Shown here piece by piece: positions 25,052 to 34,037 of a stretch of DNA of 64,000 bases (position 1 is the first letter of the stretch; each line of letters starts with the position of its first letter). The translations under genes were made by a program, and so were the position numbers. Under the pieces are notes generated by a model. The model did no database searches and was not told where the DNA came from. It saw nothing but the letters and a program-made list of their open reading frames with translations. The DNA is from Litoreibacter halocynthiae (GTDB lineage: Bacteria > Pseudomonadota > Alphaproteobacteria > Rhodobacterales > Rhodobacteraceae): the NCBI RefSeq assembly GCF_004365635.1, contig NZ_SOBH01000001.1:682001-746000 (forward strand), read 5' to 3'.

Positions 25052-27093
25052 AGACGGGCGGCGGCCAAGGCCTCCATCACCGCATCGGTGCTCAGAAACT
25101 CCGGCAGGGCGATGCCCTTGGGGGCCTCAGGGCCGTAGACGATGTTGAACGGGATGCCGAAGCGGCCGTTTTCCTGCAGGTAGGCCAGTATGACGGGGTC
25201 TGGCTGGGTCCAGTCGCCTCGCATAGCGGTAACCCCGTCCGAGGTCAGCAGACTTGCCACCGGATCGCGGTCCAGAACTCGCGCCTTGTTGGCCTTGCAG
25301 GTCAGGCACCACGACGCGGTGATGTCGACGAACACGACCTTGCCTTTGGCGACGTGCTCCTCGATTGTGGTTTCATCGAACGCCGCCCAATCCGCGCTTT
25401 GCACAATCGCTTGCGGTGCAGGGCGCAGCACGACAGGTACCATCACCGCCGCCACAACAAACAGCGCAGGGATCAAGCTGCCTAACTGCCTTTGGCGCAA
25501 GGTTTTCATCGCCAGTAATGCTGCGGCGAGCAAGCCAAGCACTGTCAGCACAACACCCCAACCCGCAACAAGCGCCATGACCGATGCAAGCCAGATCGCG
25601 GTCAGCGCCAGCAGGGCCGCCATGACCCATTTGACCCGCACCATCCATGGGCCGGGTTTCGGCAACGCCTGCACAAGAGACGGGCGCAAGGCGACGGCGA
25701 TATAAGGCGTGGCCAATCCAAGTCCGAGCGCAGTGAAGATCACCATTGCCTCAAACCCGCTGCCAGCCAGCGCGAATGTCACTGCGGTGCCAAGGAAAGG
25801 TGCAGAGCACGGGGTCGCCAGCACGGCCGCAAGCGCGCCCGTCGCGAAATCGCCTAACAGGCCCGGACCATGTTCCAGCCGCGCCATGGAGGTGTTCAGG
25901 CGCTGTGGAAGGGTAATTTCGAACAGTCCCGCCATATTGGCCGCAAAGGCCGAGATAAGCGCAATCATGATGCCAAGGAACACAGGGTTCTGAAACTGCA
26001 CCCCCCAACCGATTTGCCCGCCGCCTGCGCGTATCGTTAGCAACACTGACGCCAACGCCCACATGAAGGCTAATACGCCAAGCGCCGAGACAAGGAAGCC
26101 CGTGCGGATGCGGCCAGCGCTCTGGTCGCTGGATTTCAAGGCCGAGGCGAATTTGATGGTCAAAACGGGCAGCACGCAGGGCATGATGTTCAGGATCAAG
26201 CCACCCAAAAGTGCAATCAGCGCGATGGACCACAGGCTCGCTGCGGTTCCCCGAGACAGCAGCGGTTCGTCATTTGGGGTCTCGGCAATGAAGCTGGCCG
26301 CGCGTCTGCCATCCGACAGTGTGACCTCGAACGGCTCCAGCGTTGGCGGAGCGGACAGGATCGGCAAGGTCGCGACCAGCGATGTCCGGTCTGCGGATAT
26401 GTCGAACAAAGGCGCGCCAAATGCCGCGTCCAGCCCCATATTGGCGAACACCTGAAGAGCGCTGCCGAACGCCTCATCGCTGTCGACTGCAACTTGCAAT
26501 TCGGTCTGGTCAGGCGACACCCAAAAACGGGCGTTGCTCATGGCCGCATCTTCCAGCGAGGCCGGAACCAGTGCCGCAGCACGCGCAATTTCAGCGGCGG
26601 CATCGGCATCAATGCCGCCTTCCCCCTGCAAAAGCGTTAACGACAGATCAAACGTCTCGGGGATGCACAACTCTGCGCATACCAGCACATTTGCCGACAT
26701 GTTGACGACCACGGCCCCGCCTGCTTCCTCCAGCATTAACTGAATGGGAAAGGTAACTCCCTTGGCGTAGCCGTAGTTTTCAATCTCGAAAGCTTCGAAC
26801 CGCGTCGGGGCGGGGAACAACAACTCTGCGCCTGCGATGTTGGAGGAACCCTCCCAATCCAGTTCCGGCGGATAACCCACGGCACCCGGTGCTTCCCAGT
26901 AGGTTTTCCAACCGTCAGCAAGCTCGATCTGCAACGCTGCCGATACTGTTCCCGCATCGGGCGTTACCGCATTTTCCGCTGTAAGCAGGCGCGCGGTCAG
27001 TTGATCGCTTTGATACGCCAGTGATGACGCGGCAAGGGCAGGGGACAAAGCTGCGGACAGCCAGATCACGATAAGGGTGGCCAAAATTCTCAT
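25048..27093 (-). CDS. DsbD-like protein-disulfide reductase
   Basis: This 681-residue protein carries electrons across the inner membrane to periplasmic thiol proteins. It has a signal peptide (ILATLIVIWLSAALSPALA) and an N-terminal DsbD alpha-type domain with Cys (VCAELCIPETFDL). A multi-helix core with conserved Cys/Pro (NIMPCVLPVLTIK and ATPCSAPFLGT) and a C-terminal thioredoxin domain with TASWCLTCKAN follow. I use the ATG at 27093, which has GGAGGA 10 bases upstream. It is convergent with ccmI and divergent from a DsbA-like gene. Confidence 0.9.
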   Translation of the reverse strand: MRILATLIVIWLSAALSPALAASSLAYQSDQLTARLLTAENAVTPDAGTVSAALQIELADGWKTYWEAPGAVGYPPELDWEGSSNIAGAELLFPAPTRFEAFEIENYGYAKGVTFPIQLMLEEAGGAVVVNMSANVLVCAELCIPETFDLSLTLLQGEGGIDADAAAEIARAAALVPASLEDAAMSNARFWVSPDQTELQVAVDSDEAFGSALQVFANMGLDAAFGAPLFDISADRTSLVATLPILSAPPTLEPFEVTLSDGRRAASFIAETPNDEPLLSRGTAASLWSIALIALLGGLILNIMPCVLPVLTIKFASALKSSDQSAGRIRTGFLVSALGVLAFMWALASVLLTIRAGGGQIGWGVQFQNPVFLGIMIALISAFAANMAGLFEITLPQRLNTSMARLEHGPGLLGDFATGALAAVLATPCSAPFLGTAVTFALAGSGFEAMVIFTALGLGLATPYIAVALRPSLVQALPKPGPWMVRVKWVMAALLALTAIWLASVMALVAGWGVVLTVLGLLAAALLAMKTLRQRQLGSLIPALFVVAAVMVPVVLRPAPQAIVQSADWAAFDETTIEEHVAKGKVVFVDITASWCLTCKANKARVLDRDPVASLLTSDGVTAMRGDWTQPDPVILAYLQENGRFGIPFNIVYGPEAPKGIALPEFLSTDAVMEALAAARL

Positions 27094-27236
27094 GGCTTGT
27101 TGGTCCTCCGAAAGGGGCGGCAAAGGCAAGTGCTTTTGCCGCTGTGTCACCGCCTCGTGATTGCCATGTGTTTGACAATCGCGGCGTCGCACATCACGGT
27201 CGCGTCAACTTTTCCGGCTGCCAAGGAGCTTGCCCA

Positions 27237-27962
27237 ATGATCCGTTTTGCCACCTCGACTGCTCTTGCGCTTTGCCTTGTCGCAACCTCAGCTTCCGCAG
27301 AAGACCTAAGCCGTGCCCAGATGCAGGAACTGGTGCTGGAAACCATCCGCGAAAATCCGGAAATCGTCATGGAAGCACTGCAAACCCTGCAAGCGCGCAA
27401 AGAGGAGGCCGATGCCGCACAAGCGCAATCGGTACTGTCGGCCAATCGCGCCGTGTTGGAGCGCGATCCCAACGCGCCTGTGCTGGGCAATCCTGATGGC
27501 GACGTCACCGTGGTCGAGTTCTTTGACTATAATTGCGGTTATTGCCGGCGCACCTTCGATGACGTTCACGCGCTGATCCGCGACGACACCAATGTGCGTG
27601 TGGTGATGCGCGAATGGCCAATCCTTGGTGAAGAAAGTGTGTACGCAGCACGCGCAGCCCTCGCCTCGCGCAGCCAGGGCAAATACGAAGCGTTCCACAA
27701 TGCGCTGATGCGCAACGAGGGCCGTGCCAACGAGGCCAGCGTCATCCGCATCGCCGAAGAGCTTGGGATGGATATCGAGCAACTCAAGCAAGACATGGAT
27801 GCACCAGAGGTTGTGGCCCATATCCAGACCAGCATGCAGCTGACCCGTGCGCTGGACCTCAACGGCACACCTGCCTTTATCTTCGGTGACCAGATAGCAC
27901 CCGGCGCGATTGAGCTGGACCAGATGAAAGACCTTGTCGCCCAAATCCGCGACGCGGGCTAA
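27237..27962 (+). CDS. DsbA family thiol-disulfide oxidoreductase
   Basis: This 241-residue periplasmic thioredoxin-fold protein has a signal peptide ending SASAED, an N-terminal helical extension, the redox motif FFDYNCGYCRRTF and the cis-Pro loop NGTPAFIFGD. It resembles the DsbA/ScsC/BdbD-like com1 group more than E. coli DsbA. AAGGAG lies ~10 bases before the ATG at 27237. Its partner may be the divergent DsbD-like protein. Confidence 0.9.
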   Translation: MIRFATSTALALCLVATSASAEDLSRAQMQELVLETIRENPEIVMEALQTLQARKEEADAAQAQSVLSANRAVLERDPNAPVLGNPDGDVTVVEFFDYNCGYCRRTFDDVHALIRDDTNVRVVMREWPILGEESVYAARAALASRSQGKYEAFHNALMRNEGRANEASVIRIAEELGMDIEQLKQDMDAPEVVAHIQTSMQLTRALDLNGTPAFIFGDQIAPGAIELDQMKDLVAQIRDAG

Positions 27963-28063
27963 CCCTTCAATTGCCTCCCCACATTTTTGGGGTTCCATTG
28001 GGATTTTGTAACGGCCTAGTGTCGGGGGAATTCAGCGAACCATAAGGCGAAGGGGGCGGGCGC

Positions 28064-29050
28064 ATGGCGAGGATTGCGATCAACGGGTTGGGGCGCATCG
28101 GGCGCTCCATTCTACGTTTGTTAACAACCACATCTGCGGGTGACGGCTTTGAAATCGTAGCTCTCAACGACATCGCGCGACCGGAACTCTGTGCCTATTT
28201 ATTGAAACATGACAGCGTCTTTGGCCCGTTCCCGGGGGACGTCAGCTATGACAAAGAGTCTCTGACGATCAACGGCGCGCGCTATCCGTTGACTGACAAT
28301 CCCGACCTGTCCCAAATTGACCTCAACGGCGTTGATCTGGTCCTCGAATGCACTGGCAAGTCCACAACGCGGGAATTTGCCGAGCGCGGGTTGCGTGCGG
28401 GGGCGGGGCGGGTACTGATCTCCGGCCCGTGTCCGACCGCCGATCAAACTGTGGTGCTGGGGGCCAATGATGACGCCTTGGCCGATCAGGCCATCATTTC
28501 CTGCGCGTCCTGCACCACCAATGCTTTGGCACCCTTGGCGCGGGTGATCGACGACGCTTTCGGGCTGGTCACCGCCCATATGACGACGATCCACTGCTAC
28601 ACGGGGTCGCAGCCTACGGTCGATGCCCCGCGCGGCGATCTGGTGCGCTCGCGCGCCGCCGCGCTGTCGATGGTGCCGACCACGACCTCCGCAGGAAAAC
28701 TCACCGATCTGGTATTGCCCGATCTGGCGGGGCGGATATTCGCGACTTCGGTGCGGGTTCCGACGGCGTCAGTGTCGGCAATCGACATGAGCTTTCAGGC
28801 GCAAACGCCTTTCAGCGAAAAGAAAATCAATGATGTCTTGATTGCCGCAAAAGGGGCAATCATCGGGACCACGGACGAACCACTGGTGTCCTCCGATCTG
28901 CGCGCGCGGCCTGAAAGCATCGTCATGGCGCTGCCGGAGACCCATGTCACCCAGTCCGGTGGCATGGCGCGGGTGTTCGGCTGGTACGACAACGAATGGG
29001 GTTTCTCCAACCGCATGATCGACCTCACCCGGCGCATGACAAAGATGTGA
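28064..29050 (+). CDS. Type I glyceraldehyde-3-phosphate dehydrogenase family protein
   Basis: This 328-residue protein has the N-terminal NAD site INGLGRIGRSILR, the catalytic Cys segment ISCASCTTNALAP, the conserved HCYTGSQ (usually YTNDQ), and a C-terminal WYDNEWGFSNRM. The catalytic chemistry is intact. Being alone, without pgk or fba, it may be a second GAPDH or a gluconeogenic/erythrose-4-phosphate-type isozyme; I cannot tell which. Confidence 0.88.
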   Translation: MARIAINGLGRIGRSILRLLTTTSAGDGFEIVALNDIARPELCAYLLKHDSVFGPFPGDVSYDKESLTINGARYPLTDNPDLSQIDLNGVDLVLECTGKSTTREFAERGLRAGAGRVLISGPCPTADQTVVLGANDDALADQAIISCASCTTNALAPLARVIDDAFGLVTAHMTTIHCYTGSQPTVDAPRGDLVRSRAAALSMVPTTTSAGKLTDLVLPDLAGRIFATSVRVPTASVSAIDMSFQAQTPFSEKKINDVLIAAKGAIIGTTDEPLVSSDLRARPESIVMALPETHVTQSGGMARVFGWYDNEWGFSNRMIDLTRRMTKM

Positions 29051-29117
29051 GTTTCTGGCACGCCAGCAACCTGTTAGTCGGTCCCAAACAGTAACAAAAG
29101 CCAGAGGCCCGAAACCT

Positions 29118-29711
29118 ATGAGCATCAAGCATTCCCGTCGTCTCTTCCTTGCTACCGCTTCGGCGGCCTTGGTCACGCCTGCGCTGTTGCGGGCGCAGTC
29201 TGTCGAAACGCCTGTCGATGAGCTGGACGTCCCGCAAACGCCTCAAGGCGTGCGCCGCAACGCATCAAGCTTCCAATACCAGCAATGGCAAGACCATTTT
29301 GACACGCTGGGCGTCGCCACAGTCGTGGCCGACACCACGTCGCGCGCGCTGCATTACTGGAATTCCGACGGCTCCGATTACCGCGTTTTCGCGACCTCGG
29401 TGCCCCGTCGCGAGGATCTGACCAAGCGCGGTTATACCAAGATCGTGCGCAAACGGGTTGGGCCTGACTGGACGCCAACCGCGAACATGATCGCTGAAAA
29501 CCCGGACCTGTCCTATATGCCGCCGGGCCCCGGTAACCCGCTTGGCACCCATGCGATGTATCTGAGCTGGCCTGCCTATCTGATCCACGGCACCCATGAC
29601 ACACGCAAGATCGGGCGCCGCTCGTCTTCCGGTTGCATCGGTCTATATAACGAACAGATCGCACAGCTTTTCGAGCTGTGCCCCGTCGGCACGCAAGTCC
29701 GCGTGATCTGA
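29118..29711 (+). CDS. L,D-transpeptidase (YkuD domain), Tat-exported
   Basis: This 197-residue protein has a twin-arginine-like signal (SRRLFLATASAALVTPALL). The YkuD domain carries HGTHDTRKIGRRSSSGCIGLY, in which His and Cys correspond to the catalytic SHGCIRM-type motif. Such enzymes cross-link peptidoglycan or attach proteins to it in the periplasm. A strong terminator follows the stop. Confidence 0.92.
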   Translation: MSIKHSRRLFLATASAALVTPALLRAQSVETPVDELDVPQTPQGVRRNASSFQYQQWQDHFDTLGVATVVADTTSRALHYWNSDGSDYRVFATSVPRREDLTKRGYTKIVRKRVGPDWTPTANMIAENPDLSYMPPGPGNPLGTHAMYLSWPAYLIHGTHDTRKIGRRSSSGCIGLYNEQIAQLFELCPVGTQVRVI

Positions 29712-29715
29712 CAAG

Positions 29716-29753
29716 AAACGGGCGGTGGCGTAGGTGCACACCGCCCGTTTTGT
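29716..29753 (+). terminator. Intrinsic terminator after the L,D-transpeptidase gene
   Basis: A perfect 12-base stem, AAACGGGCGGTG with CACCGCCCGTTT, has an 11-base loop and ends in TTTTG. It can also serve the convergent phosphomannomutase gene, since the opposite strand begins with AAAC and ends with GTTT. Confidence 0.85.
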
Positions 29754-29767
29754 ATTTGCAACTCGGG

Positions 29768-31126
29768 TCAGGCCTCGGTGATCAGCGTGCTGATCTCGGC
29801 CACTTTCTCGGCCAGCAGCGCGCGGTCGCCGCGTGTTTCCACGTTCAGGCGCAGCAGCGCTTCGGTGTTGGACTGGCGCAGGTTCACCCGCCACTCCCCG
29901 TAATCCAGTGACAGCCCGTCCAGACGGTCAACGCCCTTTGCATCCGGCAAATAGGTCGCCTCGAACGCATCAATCGCAGGTTGCTTGTCGGCAAGCTTGA
30001 AGTTGATCTCCCCCGAGGACGGGAACCGCGCCTGCATATCGGCGACAAGTTCAGACAGCTTCTTGCCGGACGTGCTCATATGTTCGATCAGCAAGATCCA
30101 CGGGATCATCCCGCTGTCGCAATACATGAAATCGCGGAAATAGTGGTGCGCCGACATCTCGCCGCCATAGACCGCGTCCACCTCGCGCATCTTCGCTTTG
30201 ATGTGGGAGTGGCCCGATTGGGACACCACGGCCTCGCCGCCGCCCGCTTCCACCAGATCAAGCAGCGCCCAGATCACCCGCGGGTCATGGATAATTTTCG
30301 CGCCCGCATGTTTGCCAAGAAACGCGCCGGCCAGAAGGCCCACGACATATTCGCCATCAATGAAGGCTCCGGTTTCGTCAAAGAAAAAGCAGCGGTCGAA
30401 ATCGCCGTCCCAAGCCACTCCCATATCCGCACCCTCGGAAAGCACCAGTTCGGCAGTCTGTGCGCGGTTTTCTTCCAGCAGGGGGTTCGGGATGCCATTG
30501 GGGAACGTGCTGTCAGGGGTGAGATGTTGGCGCACAAAGTCAACCGGCGCGCCGAGCTTGTCTGCGATCACGTCAAAGGCGGGGCCAGCCACGCCATTGC
30601 CTGCATTGACCACGACTTTCATGGGCCGCCATGTCGAGACGTCCGCAAACCCCACCACGCGGTCGGCATAGGCGTCCCGAGAGTTGCGTTGCTCCAACGT
30701 GCCGCGGGTTTTGACAGGGCCAAAGTCGCCCGCTTCCACCAAGGCTTGTATCTCGCCCAAACCATCCGCCGAAGAAATAGGCCGCGAGCCCGCCCGCACC
30801 ATCTTGATGCCGTTATAGTCGATGGGGTTGTGCGATGCGGTGACCATCAGCCCACCACCGGCCTCATAGTGCGACGTGGCGAAATACACTTCCTCGGTGC
30901 CGCACAGACCAATGTCGATGACGTCGACACCTTCATCACGAAGCCCCTCAGCCAATTGCCCGGCAAGCGCTCTAGAGGTCGGCCGAATGTCATACCCGAT
31001 CACCACTGTTTCCGGTTCAATGGAGCGCGCAAAGCCCCGTCCGATGCCGTAGCAGATGTCTTCGTTCAACTCGTCGCCCAAGCGACCACGCACATCGTAG
31101 CTTTTGAAACAGGTCAGGGTGCTCAT
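29768..31126 (-). CDS. Phosphomannomutase/phosphoglucomutase
   Basis: This 452-residue phosphohexomutase has the phosphoserine loop VTASHNPIDYNGIK, the Mg site DGDFDRCF, the sugar-binding loop GGEMSAHHYFRD and a C-terminal phosphate-binding RQSNTEALLRLN. It interconverts mannose-6-P and mannose-1-P for GDP-mannose and surface polysaccharides. The ATG at 31126 gives the usual N-terminus (FKSYDVRGRLG); a 35-residue upstream extension is not family-like. Confidence 0.92.
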   Translation of the reverse strand: MSTLTCFKSYDVRGRLGDELNEDICYGIGRGFARSIEPETVVIGYDIRPTSRALAGQLAEGLRDEGVDVIDIGLCGTEEVYFATSHYEAGGGLMVTASHNPIDYNGIKMVRAGSRPISSADGLGEIQALVEAGDFGPVKTRGTLEQRNSRDAYADRVVGFADVSTWRPMKVVVNAGNGVAGPAFDVIADKLGAPVDFVRQHLTPDSTFPNGIPNPLLEENRAQTAELVLSEGADMGVAWDGDFDRCFFFDETGAFIDGEYVVGLLAGAFLGKHAGAKIIHDPRVIWALLDLVEAGGGEAVVSQSGHSHIKAKMREVDAVYGGEMSAHHYFRDFMYCDSGMIPWILLIEHMSTSGKKLSELVADMQARFPSSGEINFKLADKQPAIDAFEATYLPDAKGVDRLDGLSLDYGEWRVNLRQSNTEALLRLNVETRGDRALLAEKVAEISTLITEA

Positions 31127-31195
31127 AATTTTGCCTCGCATTGTTGCCCATAGCCTTAACCTGAAGCCTGCGTTGCTCCAAGGGGGCACCGCAGC

Positions 31196-31230
31196 AAAAA
31201 GGCCCCGCTGTTTCCAACGGGGCCGTTTCA
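31196..31230 (-). terminator. Intrinsic terminator after the NCS2 permease gene
   Basis: On the minus strand GGCCCCG and CGGGGCC form a perfect 7-base stem followed by TTTTT, 18 bases after the permease stop. Confidence 0.8.
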
Positions 31231-31248
31231 CAACTTCATTTGGTATGC

Positions 31249-32682
31249 CTAGCTCTTTGGAAGCGAGCCTTCACCATGACCTGCCATGCCGCCGGATACC
31301 TCTTCTGTGGCCTCGCCTGTCAGCTCTTCCGGCAGGATCAGGTTCAGCACGATGGCAATCAGCGCTGCAGGCAGCAGGCCGGATGTCATCAGGATGCGCA
31401 GCGTGTCAGGCAGGTATTGCACCGCCTTCGGGTCAAGCTGCAACCCAAGGCCCACCGACAGGGCAATCGCGAAGATCACCATGTTGCGGCGGTTCCAGTT
31501 GACGTCCGACAGCATCGAGATACCGGCGGCCACAACCATGCCAAACATCACGATCACACCGCCGCCCAAGACCTCGATCGGGATGGTGCGGATCACCGCG
31601 CCAACTTTCGGGATCAAGCCACAGATGATCAGGAAGATCGCGCCGATGGTCACAACATGGCGGCTCATCACACCGGTCATGGCGATCAGGCCCACGTTCT
31701 GGCTGAACGAGGTGTTCGGGAAGCCGCCAAAGACGCCGGCAACCGCAGAACCGATACCGTCCGCGTAGGTCGCACCAGTGATTTCTTCCTCAGTCGCTTC
31801 ACGACCCGCGCCACCTTTGGTGATGCCCGAGACGTCGCCCACGGTCTCAACCGCTGACACGAAGGCCATCAGGCAGAAGCCGATGATCGCAGCAAAGCTC
31901 ATCTCGAAGCCGTATTTGAACGGCATCGGGAAGGCGACAGGCGCCGCACGGCCCCAGCTGGTGGCGATGCCTTCAAGGGTCACCATGCCGACGGTCATGG
32001 CATAGAGGTAGCCCACGAAGATGCCGATCACGACCGCAGACACGGCCAGCATGCCCTTGGCGTAGAACTTCAGCGCCAAGGTCACGAAGACCACCACCAG
32101 TGCGGCGGACCAGTTCAACAGCGAGCCATATTCCGGCTTGTCGATGGCAGGAACGCCACCGGCAGCGTATTGGATGCCCACTTTGACCAGAGCCAGACCG
32201 ATCATTGTCACCACAAGACCTGTCACCAAAGGTGGCAGGGCGAAGCGGATTTTGCCGATGAATGTCGCGATAAGCGTGTGGAACAGGCCACCAATGATGA
32301 CGCCGCCAAACAAGGCAGGCAGAGCTTCAACACCTTTGCCGGCAACAAGCGGGATCATGATCGGGATGAACGCAAACGATGTGCCTTGAACGATTGGCAG
32401 ACGCGCGCCAACTGGGCCAAAACCGATGGTCTGGAACAATGTGGCGATGCCGGCAAACAGCATCGACATCTGGATCAGGTAGGTCATGTCAGGGAAACCC
32501 TGCGCGCCTGCGTCCGAGCCAAAACCGAAGCCGGCGGCGCCGGCAATGATGATGGCAGGTGTCACGTTCGAGACGAACATGGCCAGCACGTGCTGGATGC
32601 CAAGTGGAATCGCTTTCGCGAGAGCCGGTGTGTAGTTCGGATCGCGCAGTTGTTCTGCGGTCCCTAGTGAATTATCAGCCAT
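31249..32682 (-). CDS. NCS2 family nucleobase (xanthine/uric acid/uracil) permease
   Basis: This 477-residue inner-membrane permease has about 12-14 helices. The NAT signature Q-N-x-G-x4-T is seen as QNVGLIAMTG, and a conserved acidic residue lies in the FVSAVETVGD helix. NCS2 proteins symport purines or uracil with H+/Na+. The gene is last in an operon with ureidoglycolate and allantoin enzymes, so a purine (xanthine or urate) is the likelier cargo. The ATG at 32682 follows GGGGAGAA. Confidence 0.88.
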   Translation of the reverse strand: MADNSLGTAEQLRDPNYTPALAKAIPLGIQHVLAMFVSNVTPAIIIAGAAGFGFGSDAGAQGFPDMTYLIQMSMLFAGIATLFQTIGFGPVGARLPIVQGTSFAFIPIMIPLVAGKGVEALPALFGGVIIGGLFHTLIATFIGKIRFALPPLVTGLVVTMIGLALVKVGIQYAAGGVPAIDKPEYGSLLNWSAALVVVFVTLALKFYAKGMLAVSAVVIGIFVGYLYAMTVGMVTLEGIATSWGRAAPVAFPMPFKYGFEMSFAAIIGFCLMAFVSAVETVGDVSGITKGGAGREATEEEITGATYADGIGSAVAGVFGGFPNTSFSQNVGLIAMTGVMSRHVVTIGAIFLIICGLIPKVGAVIRTIPIEVLGGGVIVMFGMVVAAGISMLSDVNWNRRNMVIFAIALSVGLGLQLDPKAVQYLPDTLRILMTSGLLPAALIAIVLNLILPEELTGEATEEVSGGMAGHGEGSLPKS

Positions 32683-32745
32683 GACGTTCTCCCCGTTCGA
32701 CTGTTTCTTTGGCCACACTGGATAGTGTGACCGCTCTATGGCGCG

Positions 32746-33228
32746 TTACCCGCGCTCTATCAGGACCGGTTCTTCCAGCCTGTATTCTTCTAAATTCGCC
32801 CCGTCACCAATCCGGTCGACAACGGCAAATAGCCCTGGCGCATGAAGGGGTGTCAAAACCCCGTGCCACGTGCCCTTGTGAAAATTGATGGCTTGCCCGG
32901 CAGCGCTCAAAAACGCGGCAACATCGCCGGGCCTGTCACCCAGATCCTCCGCGACGATGACCAGAAACGGATCAAAGCTCATCGGTATGAACGCCTGCGA
33001 GCCTTGTGGGTGACGCTCCAGCAGCGTCAACTCATAGGGCAGCGCGCGCGGTTGCGCCTGAAACAGGCTGACGCCCGCGTGGCCATCTTCAAAGTCCAAT
33101 GCGGCACGGTCATGGAACCGCCCGCACAGGCCCTCGTTGATTATTTTGTCAGGGTTGCCCGCGCAGTCCAGCACATCGCCATAGGGCGCAAAGGCGTCAG
33201 CCGTCAAAGGCTGGGTGCGGATCACCAT
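32746..33228 (-). CDS. allA: Ureidoglycolate lyase
   Basis: The 160-residue length and motifs match AllA: N-terminal PLTADAFAPYGDVLD, LLERHPQGSQAFIPM, and the cupin-like HKGTWHGVLTPL. It splits ureidoglycolate into glyoxylate and urea in purine breakdown. Its start overlaps the AllE-like gene stop, and the permease gene follows. Confidence 0.92.
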   Translation of the reverse strand: MVIRTQPLTADAFAPYGDVLDCAGNPDKIINEGLCGRFHDRAALDFEDGHAGVSLFQAQPRALPYELTLLERHPQGSQAFIPMSFDPFLVIVAEDLGDRPGDVAAFLSAAGQAINFHKGTWHGVLTPLHAPGLFAVVDRIGDGANLEEYRLEEPVLIERG

Positions 33229-34037
33229 GGCAGCTTCGCGTGACGGTTCACGTCCTTATACAACAGATAGCGGAATGGCCCGTCGCCTGTGGCACGGCAG
33301 GCTTGCGGGCAGAACGCGCGCAGCCACATGAAATCGCCGGGGCCGACCGAGACCCAATCGCGGTTCAGCAGGTATTCGGCTGTCCCTTCTATGACATAAA
33401 GCCCGTGTTCCATCACATGCGTTTCCTCGAACGGGATCAATCCGCCCGGTTGAAACGTCACAATGTTGAAATGCATGTCGTGGCGCAAATCCGTCGGCTC
33501 GACGAAGCGGGTCGTGGCCCATGCGCCGTTGGTGTCGGGCATAGCGATTGGTGCGGTTTCGGCGTCCGAGGTCACGAAGGCCTCAGGTGAGGGGATGCCG
33601 TCGACAGCTTCGTAGCGCTTGCGGATCCAGTGAAATGTCGCCTTCTTGTCGCTGCGGTTGTGAAGCGTCCAACCTTGACCCGCAGGCAGGTAGGCATAGC
33701 CGCCTTCCTTCAACACATGGGTGCCAGCGCTGTTTTTCAGCTCGACTTGCCCCTCGACCACAAACAGCACCGCTTCGGCGTCCGGGTTGTCTTCTGGCCG
33801 GTCAGAGCCGCCGCCCGCGCTGACTTCCATGATGTATTGCGAAAAGGTTTCCGCAAAGCCCGACAGCGGGCGGGCGATGATCCATGCGCGCGACTTGTCC
33901 CAATGCGGAATGAAGCTCGTCACGATATCGCGCATCACGCCAGCCGGCATAAACGCATAGGCTTCCGTGAAAACTGCCGTTCCGGTTAAGTCATCTGCTT
34001 GCGACGGCAGGCCTGCGGGTGGGATGGCATAACTCAT
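33222..34037 (-). CDS. allE: (S)-ureidoglycine aminohydrolase (bicupin)
   Basis: This 271-residue protein is built of two cupin domains. The second has the metal motif pattern FEETHVMEHGLYVIEG. It converts ureidoglycine to ureidoglycolate and ammonia, the step before AllA. Both ends overlap neighbours in the operon. Its presence implies that allantoate is handled by an amidohydrolase of the AllC type, which is not in this operon. Confidence 0.88.
   Translation of the reverse strand: MSYAIPPAGLPSQADDLTGTAVFTEAYAFMPAGVMRDIVTSFIPHWDKSRAWIIARPLSGFAETFSQYIMEVSAGGGSDRPEDNPDAEAVLFVVEGQVELKNSAGTHVLKEGGYAYLPAGQGWTLHNRSDKKATFHWIRKRYEAVDGIPSPEAFVTSDAETAPIAMPDTNGAWATTRFVEPTDLRHDMHFNIVTFQPGGLIPFEETHVMEHGLYVIEGTAEYLLNRDWVSVGPGDFMWLRAFCPQACRATGDGPFRYLLYKDVNRHAKLPW

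Noticed and set aside
27975-27995. CCCCA/TGGGG hairpin after the DsbA-like gene
   Set aside because: Only a 5-base stem and no T-run after it; too weak to call.
29981-31153. 390-codon plus-strand ORF
   Set aside because: Antisense to phosphomannomutase, which has all its motifs.
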